Below are positions 47,180-58,267 of a DNA stretch of 64,000 bases, in pieces. Each line of letters opens with the position of its first letter. Within the stretch, counting starts at the first letter, position 1. The position numbers and the translations under genes were made by a program. This DNA comes from Culex pipiens pallens. Taxonomy: Eukaryota > Arthropoda > Insecta > Diptera > Culicidae. The DNA is taken from the NCBI RefSeq assembly GCF_016801865.2, contig NC_068938.1, forward strand, positions 77,279,316-77,343,315, given 5' to 3'. Under the pieces are notes generated by a model, which saw nothing but the letters and a program-made list of their open reading frames with translations, had not been told where the DNA came from and searched no databases.

Positions 47180-47183
47180 TTAA

Positions 47184-50147
47184 TGAGAAAAGTTGCTGTG
47201 TTTAAACAGGGTTGACGGTAGCGCAGGATATCCTATTGGAAGGATTTAAATTAGTTTTTTTCTTGCTTGCTTGCTAACTGGATGTTTACGTGTGAAGGTG
47301 ACAATCTGAGTAGATTGAAGTACATTTGATCCAGTTATAAATCAAATATGAAGTTGAAATGACAAAAAAATCCTTGTGTTTCCACAAAACAAAATTTTTG
47401 AGCAAGACAGAGCGAGAGATTCTGATTTTCGTCCAAAATTAAACAGGTTCATGAAGCTTTTAAAAAAATCATGTTCTGGGCAAAATCAAGTTTCAGTTGT
47501 CATTGAACCCCTTCAACAGAAGAAGTTCAAATATAAAAAAAGAAACATCCATCACAAATTTAAACAACATTAAAAAAAAACTCGTTGCATAACAACCCAT
47601 CTCATATGTTTAAATTCCAGTTTGACAACAATTCGAGGTGAGGGTGCTACCGAAATTAGTCATACTTCATACAGGAAAAAGGACTTCTAACAGCAACTCG
47701 TCACAAAGGGATGTAACGAGAACCCTTCGCCAATTCGAAGGAGGGATTGAATCTGGTCCAACTTTTTGATACAGAAAACATTGTACCAGGATGCCTGCGT
47801 GTGCTGTTCTAAATTACACACTTGAGCACACTTACACTCAAATACACACACATACATTGTATCGCATGCTGCATGTAACGACATATGGTGTAATATGGGT
47901 TCGGCTACTCTTTTGGCGGGGGGAGGGCATCGGAAACTTTCTGCAGGATGATGAGTTGTTGCTGGGAGTAGCAGCTGTAGAGATTTACGACCCAAAACCA
48001 TAGTCCCGTTGGGATTGTCCCAGAAGGGGATTTCGTGTGTGTGTGGCGGTGGGTGATTTGTTACGGCCAAGATCTGCCAATAATGTGTGCCGTAAAAGGA
48101 TTTCGAGCCTGTCAATCATTTTTTGGGTGTGCGTTGCAAAATTGTGAGCTTATGGTGAAAAATTGTATGAGTGGGTTGAAATCGTGAAAAGCATAAAGAA
48201 ATATTATTTTAAGAGCATGATTAATTGCAGAGTAGAGGGATATGAACTTAAAAAAATATTTGCATCGGTATTATTGCTTTAAAAAAACATATAATTTTGT
48301 TTTGAAAGCTTGCAAAAAAAAAGAATACTTCGTATAAAAAAATTATCAGTTGATAATCATTTGCAACTTATCATGCTTCAAGTAAATATTTAGCCAAACT
48401 GATTCGAGGATTTTTAAATGATGTTCCAGATTTATAGTACTTTTTTAATGACAGGGGGAATACATAAATAAAATACCTCCATATATCAGCCAAAGTAACT
48501 TCTTTGTTCAGTGCTTGACAAGCGGGCCATTTGCCAAAAAGCAAACTCAACGTGCCATCGAAATCGTGCCAAAAAATGTGTTACAAAAATAAAAGCCCCG
48601 GTGCATTCGGTGTGACTTCCATCAATGTTTTTGCCAAAAATGGATTCCAAAAAATCGAAACAATTTATCAGCCAGCTCATTTTCCCCATCCTTGCTCTCA
48701 ACACAAAAGTGCAAATTTTCCCATTTTGGAGCCAGTTTTTCCAATGGGATGAAAAATATTAAGTAGCACCACACAGGCACCCGTCGTCTAGACAGACTGG
48801 TGACAGTTTCGGCCGCCAGGCGTCACCATCGGTTGACATCCAGACGAGACGGTGACAATATCAATTGTTGCCCCCCTTCCAGCAGGAGATGAAAGCCTGG
48901 AGCCTTTTATGATGCTGAATTTGTGTGGGTAGGCGCCAACTCAGTTTCTCTGTCGGAGACCGCATCGATTGATTTTCCCTCCCCTGGTGACGGAGACAGT
49001 CATGGGTGGGATAAGCAGGCCATGGAAAAACTAGACTACTTTGGCGCTCTTTAGGCGATGGGGAGGATGCTCAATGCAGATATTGGCCGCTCTACCGGCT
49101 GTGCGTGTCCAAGTAGGCTGGAGATGAATCATGTGACGTGCTGTGAGATAGAGTACGGTGTGGTGATGAAGGACTTTTTTTTCGCGATTTATTAAAGCTG
49201 AACTTTAGGGAAGCGTAAATGTTGTACTCAGTATAATGTTGACTTATTTTGGCAAAAGTCTGGTAGTTTTTGCAGGAAATTCTATCATATATTTGAAGAT
49301 CTTGCACAGTTGTCATAGATAATGAGTACTTAAGGTGTATCCGTTGATAATTTTTGAAGAAAATTGATCATCACTCTAAAATGCTCTGTATTAAATTCAA
49401 TTTAACGAATTCCTGCAGCAAAATGGATCAGCATGTGCCGCTTGTTGCCTTCTTGAAGCCACTGAAGGAATTTTTGATCTAAACCAATTGTGTTTCAAAA
49501 TGTATAATGCATAAATGCAATCATTGATTAATGACGATTTCCATAGCTTTACAAGGAATGGGATAATCGTTACCAAAAAAGTATTAGCAGGTGTAGGGCA
49601 CTATTCTAAACTACTTGTAGAAGGATTTTTGTCAAAATATTGTGACACAAAATTGATATCTTTGAACGAAAAATCATGGCAATGATGGAAGTCTTCACCT
49701 TAGGTGGAATTTTTCTAGACTGAATGTCAAAAAAGTTTAATATTTTGACTCTATAGCAACACTATCTGGAGATATTGTGACTTGAGAAGAATTTATAGAA
49801 ATATTTGAGGCTATTTTTAGTTTCTTCCGATAGGTTTCAAAGTTTGGTTATCTGACAACACTGGCTTGAGATAACGAGACTCGAGTGAAATTCATTTAAC
49901 TTTTTAATGGCCAAAAAGTTTGGATAAAAATGTTTTTTTCTATATACCGTAGGATGTATATTTTAAAGTCCTTCTAATTAGTCTGAATTTTCAATAATCT
50001 GGCAACACTGTACAACAAACATGGCCAACGTGCAAAGTATTTGCATTTGAAAGTACTCTTTGCAAATTTACAACCTGATGCAAATATTTTGAATAACTGT
50101 ATTGAAATAAAAACCTTCATGGAGTACTTGAGACTTTGATGATTTAT
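47184..50147. other. Intron sequence, no gene
   Basis: 47680-48110 and 48480-49130 are GC-richer islands. The 142-codon minus-strand frame at 47687-48115 has a low-complexity, His/Pro-rich translation and no domain. A short segment at about 49345-49470 (AATTGATCATCACTCTAAAA, then TGCTCTGTATT) resembles 34145-34215 just outside the hAT-like element, so it is repeated. Confidence 0.45.
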
Positions 50148-50660
50148 ATTTGATGGCGTACTCAAAAAATCCGAAAAAATATAATTGTGGCCGTTGCAAA
50201 TATTTTTTGAAGTTTATGTCCCTGGATTCCTGGAAATTTTGAAGTTTTTTGTAAAAAAATTTTTTTTGCCCTCTGATTTTTCAGACCAATTTTGAAGGGA
50301 GGGGGGGGGGGGCGACATAAACTTTGAAAAATATTTGCAACGGCCTTAATTGTAAAAAAAAATTGGGATATGTCCAAGGATATGTCATTCTATAAGAAAT
50401 TTAATGTACTTTTCGAATTTGCACTAACCCAGAAGGGTATTTTTTTCATTTAGAGAAAAAAATTTCAATATAATATTTCGTGCTTTTTCTAACTTTACAG
50501 GTTTATTTTTTAGTTAGTTTTACGTTTTACAAAGTTGTAGAATAGACAATAAAAACATTTTTTTGTATGTTCATACGTAATGGGTTTGCTTGTAATAAAC
50601 GAGTTATCGCAATTTAACGAATTTTTTTTTTGAAATTTTCGGCATTCTTTTTGACGATTC
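50148..50660. mobile_element. Family B fragment, copy 3, with nested MITE
   Basis: ATTTGATGGCGTACTCA, then ACCCAGAAGGGTATTTTTTT, TTCGTGCTTTTTCTAACTTT and AACGAGTTATCGCAATTTAA, matches one arm of family B. The arm is interrupted at 50189-50345 by a small MITE. The second arm is missing. Confidence 0.75.
50189..50345. mobile_element. MITE family W, nested in family B
   Basis: 157 bp with about 32-bp inverted ends (GGCCGTTGCAAATATTTTTT, then GAAGTTTATGTC, and its complement). The flanking 8-mers ATAATTGT and TTAATTGT match at 7 of 8 bases, in keeping with an 8-bp target duplication. It contains a run of at least 12 G in the right half. Confidence 0.85.
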
Positions 50661-50738
50661 TAAAAAAAACTTTTATTTTAATTAATAGCTTTGCAATTAT
50701 CAGACCAAAAGACTTTCTGCCGGTTTAATTTATAAGAG

Positions 50739-52515
50739 TTTTTGCCTTCCTCACTTTACTGAGGAAAGGCTATAAAATCACTCGAAAAACGAACTTTTTA
50801 GTTAGACCTCCTAGACCTACCTTCATTTGTACATATCGACTCAGAATCACCAGCTGAGCAAATGTCTGTGTGTTTGGCTGTATGTAGAAATGTGTACCGA
50901 ATCAATGTCACTGGAATATCTCGTCACAGGCTCAACCGATTTTGGCCGGAATAGTTTTAATCGATCCGTCTTAACGTCCCCTAAGTTGCTATTTAAATTC
51001 ATGCATTTTTATCATGTATTTAAAAAGTTATGTTAAAAAATTGTTTTATATTAAATTAAAATTATGGTAAAAAGGGTGGTTTTTTCATGAAACCCTCACA
51101 TGTTATATATATTTAGAAAGCATATGAGAAGACCTTTCTTGTGGATTAAGAATTTTCAAGATCTTACTTACCTATTAGGGTGGGTACGTTTTTCAAAAAG
51201 TTCTCGGATCAAGTTTTAGTATGGTTCCCCTTGTAGGGCATGCCCATAGGGACTTTCATGCCAAATATCAGCTCATTTGGTTGTAAACTGGCTGCGCGCA
51301 TCAGGGTTAAAGTTTACATGGGAATTACTATGGGAAAATTGGAAATTTTGTTCAAACGCTCCTACAGGTCTGGGAAAATAACGCGCCAACTTCTGGTATG
51401 GTCAGGCCTATGGGGAATGGTCTTGAGAACACTTTTCCCGAAGAGAGCATATGGATTCGTTGTCCCTAGACCTGGCGCATCGGAAAACAATCCGATGTCT
51501 CCGGAATCAACGGTTTTCCCTCAAAAAGCATCAAATTTTCCTTAGCATGCTATGAAAGTTTGATGAACACCGCGACGCCATACGTCAGCCAGCTACCACG
51601 TGGTTGAAATATTTGCAAAAAAATACAAATTTGCTATGCAAAGATTCTGATTTCGACTAAATAATATCAGGATTGCTCGAAATGGGACTGGGCCATTCGG
51701 CAGAAAATTATTCGGCAGAATGACATTCGGCGGAAAGCCGAACGGCAGAAAAACAATCGGCGGAATGGGTCATTCGGCAGAAAATACGTTTGGCAGAAAA
51801 GCTTGTTCGGCGTCGCGGTGTTCATCAAACTTTCATAGCATGCTAAGGAAAATTTGATGCTTTTTGAGGGAAAACCGTTGATTCCGGAGACATCGGATTG
51901 TTTTCCGATGCGCCAGGTCTAGGGACAACGAATCCATATGCTCTCTTCGGGAAAAGTGTTCTCCAGACCATTCCCCATAGGCCTGACCATACCAGAAGTT
52001 GGGTCGTGATTTTCCCAGGCCTGTAGGAGCGTTTGAACAAAAAGTTCCAATTTCCCATAGTAATTCCCATGTAAATTTTTACCCTGATGCGCGCAGCCAG
52101 TTTAAAACTAAATGAGCTGATATTTGGCATGAAAGTCCCTATGGGCATGCCCTACAAGGGGAACCATACTAAAACTTGATCCGAGAACTTTTTGAAAAAC
52201 GTACCCACCCTATTACCTATGTTAAATTACAAGCAGTTTAAAAAATGGTCTGAATTTACATAACCTCAAATGGTCCCGTCTTATCGCCACGAAAAAAGCC
52301 TTGTAGAGGGATGCCATTTTTCTGAAAGGCGGTGTCTGTATAATCTTGACCAAAAAGTCTGTAGGAAGTCTGTTTTTTTTTACTTAATTTTATTAGGACC
52401 TCTTAGGTGCTGCGATCACGTTAGGGTAGATCCATAAACCATGTGGACACTTTAAGGGATTGTAATCACTCTATAAATGAGAGGAAGGCATCAACCACCT
52501 AAAGGTGGATTAAGT
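50739..52515 (+). mobile_element. Family A-like repeat, copy 3, with nested foldback
   Basis: TTTGCCTTCCTCACTTTACT at the left and GAGAGGAAGGCATCAACCAC, then GGTGGATTAAG, at the right resemble the family A ends. The interior has a TGTCTGTGTGTTTGGCTGTA tract and CTCAACCGATTTTGG. It is more diverged than copies 1 and 2 and is split by the foldback element at 51176-52212. Confidence 0.75.
51176..52212. mobile_element. hAT-like foldback element family D, 404-bp arms
   Basis: Exactly equal 404-bp arms (51176-51579 and 51809-52212) flank a 229-bp spacer. The ends are TAGGGTGGGTACG and CGTACCCACCCTA, and the flanks are a perfect 8-bp duplication, TTACCTAT (51168-51175, 52213-52220). The spacer carries about eight copies of TTCGGC(A/G)GAA-type motifs at 51691-51812. 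Each arm has a near-identical 101-codon frame starting MPIGTFMPNISSF. Since it lies in mirror-image arms, with changes that are not obviously protein-conserving, I treat it as incidental. Confidence 0.93.
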
Positions 52516-52992
52516 TCCGTTTTTTTTTAAAGGATTTCGATAAATACAATTTTTTTTATTGTTTGAATTTATCTTGAGCTTGATGTTTTTTTTTTCTTGT
52601 ACTGATTATGTATTTTCCAAACTATTACATCTATAAACTTCTTCATTCTTCATTCTTCATCATCAAATCAAAATCAGATCCAAGAAAGCAAACTTGTTGA
52701 ACAACAGTTCTAGCAACCATTATCTATCCATTTTAGTCAGACAACGGTTACTAGAACTGCTGTTTTGATAATTTGCTACTCGAGTTTTTTTATCTTGAAG
52801 TTTTATTTCGACGTTTGGCTGCATGTTTAGGGAATTTAAAAGTCAATTTATCTTATTTTTTTCACTTATTTCCATGCGTTCGTTGAAAAATAATTTATAT
52901 TTTCATTAATACGTCAAGCTGTTTATTAATTGTTCTCAAAAATGGGTTTGAATTTTTTTTTTCAGGCTTCAACATTATAAAGTTTGCTATTT
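52516..52992. other. AT-rich intron sequence
   Basis: No gene. Short near-palindrome around 52690-52770 (AACAACAGTTCTAGCAACC mirrored by GGTTACTAGAACTGCTGTTT), perhaps another small MITE remnant. Confidence 0.45.
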
Positions 52993-53770
52993 CGACGTCG
53001 TCGTGCTATCTTGTCGCACCCGCCATTTTGACATTCCGAGAAAAACGCGTTTTAATGTTTGACCTTGAATAAACAAAAACTAGAACACGCAATGTAAACA
53101 ATAACAAACACGTTTTGTTTGGCTGACCATTCTGTGCATTGTCCCGAAGTTTGCTTGAAGTTGGTTGCTGGAGTCCCGAGTTATAATTACAAATGTACAC
53201 TGAAAACCCAACCATGGTAGTTGCTACCATATTGTAGGGTTAAATTGAGAACACGCACCGACGTATTTTTGCTAAGAACATTCCGTGCTTAGATTGACTG
53301 ATTAACGCAGTCAGTTTTACTATGTCGAGAGCGGTATGGTAATTTTAACCCTCGATTATGCAGAGAATGATAATGATTTCGTAATTGCTACCATGCAATT
53401 TTGTGGAAGCATGGTACATTTTACCATATTTACGTTTACTTTCACCAAAAAGCCACAGTTAATTTAATAAGCAGCATTTTTTGCAAATGTTCTTAAAATT
53501 CTGACCTGAAATCCCTTTGGGCAGTTGTCACACTTACATCAATTTTCAGGGTTCGTCAAGATAGCACGACAAGATTGAAACTACTTTCATATGTAAGGTG
53601 ACAAAAATGCACGGAGTTTTTTCGGATTTCGTTGAATATCTCAGGATTGAAATCGAATTTTGGGAATCTGTGAAGGTCAAAAGGTCAGGCATTGTGAGCT
53701 ACACAAAATGGCGTTCTTAACTCAATTTGGCCCAAAATGCACGTACGTCAAGTTAGCACGACGGCGACGA
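52993..53770 (-). mobile_element. Terminal-inverted-repeat element family S, copy 2, composite
   Basis: Ends TCG(A/T)CG(T/C)CGTCGTGCTA and its complement match the ends of 9956-10287, and internal blocks match in reverse. It is longer because an extra segment (about 53200-53560, with ACCATGGTAGTTGCTACCAT) lies inside. An internal end-like motif, TCAAGATAGCACGACAAGAT, at about 53567-53586 suggests two elements joined or one inserted near another. Confidence 0.8.
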
Positions 53771-56700
53771 TTTGCTTGTGAAATTTAGATTTTGTGGCAT
53801 GATTCATTAAAAATCAATTCTAGAGAACTTTTCCAAAACAAACAATGCGCCATTGGTTTCCTTTGTACATAGGACTTTTTGAAATACTAAGTGAGAATTG
53901 TATTGTGCCTTGAATCAGTTGAATTGAGTAAAAAATACACTCAAAATAAATATTATTGTAACAACTTGATCCTGAAAATATCAAATCAATATTTTTAACA
54001 ATTGGCTGCAACTCAAATTTTTGCTTACTGATTTGGAATTAAACAAAGAAAATTATTTTGAAATAAATTGATTTCATTTTTTGTATTTCATTTTGATTTA
54101 ACTTTTTCGATATTTTCATACACATTAGTCTTATAGAATCTGTCAAATTCAAGCCAACCTATTCAAAAACTTGTATCAGCCAAAAAGGATCAACCCAATT
54201 ATTTATACCGCGCTCGAAGCTATTTCCTCAGCTATCAATCAACCTGTTCTATTATGCATCAAACCCAAATTGAATCATTTCCCATTAGATCACGATGACC
54301 GCACAGAACTGCAGTCTATCATAGTCACACCACACCAAACGCCCCAGATAAGCATCGGTGTAGATTGAAAGTTTTTGTCCCATTCATCACCCATCGGAAT
54401 CGCCGACGAAGCCTTTTCATAACCGGTGGCCCGGTCGGCCCCCATTCATCATTGACTGGCACGTGGACCATTTTCCATTCATCAGGATCTCGGTGCCGCC
54501 AGCAGAGGTCACACCGTCACGGCCTGTCCAAATCAGGCTTCCCCATATTATTAGAGCGCATAATAAATGAAAAAAAAAGAGTCTGCCATTCATCACCCAG
54601 CATCACCCAGATCGGAAAATGGCGATATTTTCCCGATGGCTAAGGCCATTAATCAAACTCTCGCCACCACCACCGTGACGCAGTAAAATCCGCGCGCGTC
54701 TGGTCACCACCGTTGATAATGGTAGGGAACAAATTAATATTGCCTACGTCCAGCTCGGAAGCCGGATTTGAGCGGACACGTGGCCGAAGGAAGCTGCACG
54801 TGACCTCTTATCAAAAATTAACAGAAAATGCATTCAAATTGAAGCTTAAATAGGGATTTTAAAGTCGCCTGGGAAACGGAAATAAAAGTGAAAAAGGAAA
54901 AGTCTCCCTAGGCGAGGAAAATCGAGAAAATGATGCCCATTTGGTGTGTGACGGTCGAGTGAACTTGAATGTTTTTAGAGGTGGGAGCCTCAGGGATGCT
55001 GCCTGCTCAGCACCCTACTCAATTTTTCGACCCATTTAGCTTCCGTTCCCGGACGGCGAGGGGGATCCATTTTTTGATTAAGATTACTTTCCGGGTGGCT
55101 GAACCTTGAGCCGGAATTGAGTCGTTCTGTGGAAAATGTTCTGGTAAGGGGGAAGGGGAGAAGATTTTCCGAAGGAAATATATTGTAGTGGTTGGTGGAA
55201 AGACATTACTTTTTATTTGCAAAATCTAGAGAAAAAAGTTTTTCACAAATTTGAGGAAAATACTCATCGAAGCTAATTTAGGGTGCTCAGTATATGGAAC
55301 TTTTGCTAGAAACCTCGCTTCATATGCCAAATATTGTTAGCTGGGCTAATTAATTTCTCTGAGCCAAATAAATATTCTCAATAGTGAGAGATACCCATAG
55401 AAATTGGCTTCAACTTTGTCGAGCAGACAATTAGACCCTGAAAAATGTGCGGCATGATTCAAAATGCCGTGATTGTGAATTTTGGTTTTATTAATATTAG
55501 CTACATCCAGCCTGGGAAAATTTGTTCACCCTTTTTAAGTTGTGACCTTTCTAAGCAGTGTTGCTAGATTTTCAGAGTTTCAAAAACTCATCGAATAGGC
55601 CAATCCTAAGACGTAAAGTAAGACGGTTAAAAGGGTTATTTTTTTTACAATTATCTGGTATGTACTGAAGAACTATGCAAACTAGGCACTTCAATACTAT
55701 ATACTTACGATAGGGTTGTCAGATCTTTGATATCTTCTTCTCGAATACTTGTTTGAAATCGCATAATATGGTGGAGCTAACTGCGAAAAATTTCTTTATA
55801 ATAATTCAAATCCAATTTAAAGTACTTTTTTTAATTTTATTTTAATTTTCAATTGGGTCCTAACCCCATATTAATTTATATTTACAACGATAAAAAAATA
55901 TACATTTTAAAACAATTTCTGATGTTTTTTTATTTTCATGCAAAAAATGAATAAATTAATTGACATGACAAAATTTTACGATGGATGGTGTCCTTGGAAC
56001 GAGCTGTCAAGCAGTGATAGAAAAAACTATCATTTGCCAGCAAGATATCACTCCTTCTCTTTGCATAGTTCCCGCAACGTCGCTAATGATTATTTTGTTT
56101 GCTCATCAAACTGCAATGAAAGAACGCGAGCAGGAAATTGGGAACCGATCACGGATTACGTCCCGTTAAACTGCGTTGGCAAATTTTGTTTTATGGCGGC
56201 ATTTTTGGCTACGCTCTGTTGAGGGGAGATTATTGTGAATGAGAGTTAAAAAGATAATGTCACACGGGATTGTATTAACATGGGATAGAGACTGGCAATT
56301 CTTGTTGCTGAGAATCTTTGAATGATAGAATATGAGATTTCGGGCATGATAATTGTAGTCGGTTAAAACTGAAAGTTTGACATTTTTACAACTCTGCTGT
56401 CAAGTCAGATATTTTCTGTCGAGAAAAAAAGTTTTACCGTTGTGACCAACAATATCAACAATTTATGCTTATTTTAAGGAGCCAATTAACCAGCTTAAGT
56501 TGAGATTAAATCCAGAAGAAAAAACATTTCCAAACATTCATACTGAAAAAAGGACCGATGATTCCCTAGGATTTTTCATTGAAAATAATGCCAGAATGAT
56601 AGTTTCGGCTAAAACTAGAAAAAATGTTTTTATGTGTTGTACATTTATTTACAACAAATTCAAAAATCTATGGTTTTTAACTTTTAATAGATATTTGCAA

Positions 56701-57403
56701 TGTTATTATTTTACATATTCTTGCTAAGTTTTTTTTTATACTTATGTTGAAAATTATTTGATATTCAATTTGGGAAGCAACTGTGATCTTTCGGTTTTGA
56801 TTTGTTTTCATTTATATCATCTTATGTCATCATATTTGTAAAACTTTTGTGAAAACGGTTAAACCTGTTCAAACATTTGGTAATCGTGATTTTTTAGTAA
56901 ATTTTTTTTTTAATAATTTGATATATTATTTGGAAAGCAATTTTTATGTTTTGATTCTGATTTGTTTTCATTTACATGACTTATGTCACGTTTTAATTAT
57001 ACTTGTATAACCTTTGGTTAAACCAGTTAAAACATTTGGTAATCGGGATTTTTAAGATGCTGCCCTAGTAACACCTTTTAAGCTTACTGGTTTTATGATG
57101 ACTCTGAATAGTCTCATCCAACTTAGTAAGCTTTTATGGTCTACTTAAAACCTAAGATGTTATCAGGGCTTCTTGCTATAAAATCTCCTTTTTAGATTTA
57201 CACCAAACTTGACAAAACATGGGCATCAATTGTGAAATATAAAATATAAAATATCCCTAAACAATATATTAGATTTGCTTCTAAAGGTCAGTCTGAAGAT
57301 TGAAATAAAATTGTCATTTTTATTCAAATAGGTTTGCTGCAGTTAATCATTCTCGTTAATATGTGATTATTTGTTTATTTAATTTGAATTGGGATTTCAT
57401 TTT
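53771..57403. other. Intron sequence, no gene
   Basis: 54170-55230 and 55960-56250 are GC-richer islands with short unsupported frames. A truncated family M fragment lies at about 55282-55380 (TTAGGGTGCTCAGTATATGG, then AACCTCGCTTCATATGCC). 56750-57020 has two diverged direct copies of a segment with TTTGATTTGTTTTCATTTA and AACATTTGGTAATCG. No exon-like signal was recognised. Confidence 0.45.
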
Positions 57404-57624
57404 ATCCCAAGTAACATTTTTTTCCAGGAGTTCTACAAGAGCTCTTCAAGATAGCTACAGCATAGCAGTTTGGACCGCGGTAGGATAAAACTCTCTTCAA
57501 GTACTCTTCCAAACTCCTGAAGAAGTTTTGAAGAGAGTTTTATCCTACCGCGGTCCAAACTGCTATGCTGTAGCTATCTTGAAGAGCTCTTGTAGAACTC
57601 CTGGAAAAAAATGTTACTTGGGAT
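57404..57624. mobile_element. Perfect 97-bp-arm hairpin element (family P)
   Basis: 57404-57500 and 57528-57624 are complementary at all 97 positions, around a 27-bp loop. The ends are ATCCCAAGTAACATT and its complement. The arms contain GAAGAGCTCTTGTAGAACTC and ACCGCGGTCCAAACTGC. There is no convincing target duplication beyond a few bases. It lies inside the proposed intron, so it would be transcribed as part of the host pre-mRNA and fold into a long double-stranded stem. Confidence 0.93.
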
Positions 57625-58179
57625 GAAACTGTTGGTTTGAAAAACATGGTATTTTTGGTTCAACACAAAACGTCAAATAACTTTCTTGATAACAGCAAAA
57701 GACTATTGTGCAGTTGAGAAGAATCATAAATTTAGTTGATTATATTCAACAAAATTTGTGCTGATTTTAACCTCTTACAGGCTAATAGTACAACATATTC
57801 ATGTCATTCTCAAATCTCTCCTCAATTTATGAATAACAATATTAATGTTGGTTTGGTTCATTCCAGAAGCTAGTTTACAATATTTTTCAAAAAATAATCT
57901 AATGTTTAGTTGATTATGATCTTTATCAGAATACATTTGTTTGACAACATTTTTGGTACCTGTTACTAAAGTCCTAGACAGGATTGAAGTTTTCGTTCAA
58001 CATATTTATCTATTTCGCGCTTACTTTTTTCAATATGTCCCATCAACTTAGGAAACCCATGGTGCATAGGGCTTTTTGAAAAAGTACTTAAGATTTATTT
58101 GGATTTGTTATCTTTTTAGATACAATACAATTTGTGATATTATTCTACTTCAATTGTGATATAAATTGAATCGACTTAC
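57625..58179 (-). other. Intron start downstream of the ATG exon
   Basis: AT-rich, no gene. Begins at the GTAAGT donor at 58179 on the minus strand. Confidence 0.5.
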
Positions 58180-58195
58180 CTTGAAATTGCTCCAT
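58180..58195 (-). CDS. First coding exon (MEQFQ) of the unrecognised host gene
   Basis: On the minus strand, GCTGTAATGG carries an ATG, followed by five codons MEQFQ, one base G, and then GTAAGTCG, a consensus donor. An in-frame TGA lies 57 bases upstream (about 58250-58252), so the ATG cannot belong to a longer upstream frame. The non-coding part of the exon runs upstream, perhaps to an acceptor-like AATCAG at 58268 or to a start site nearby. The phase-1 exit joins exactly to the exon at 38633-38746, giving MEQFQ-A-DGGFQ. It is short, so evidence from the sequence alone is moderate. Confidence 0.58.
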
Positions 58196-58267
58196 TACAG
58201 CAGCGACCCGGGAAAACCTGAGCTCCTCAACTTTCTCCACCCTTTGATTTCACACACTTTAGTGCAG
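58196..58267 (-). promoter_or_regulatory. Probable 5' untranslated part of the ATG exon
   Basis: TAAAGTGTGTGAAATCAAAG, GGAGAAAGTTGAGGAGCTC and TCCCGGGTCGCTGCTGTA precede the ATG on the minus strand. Composition shifts from AT-rich intron to purine-rich and GC-richer leader here. The upstream limit is a guess, based on an AG at 58268-58269. Confidence 0.45.
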
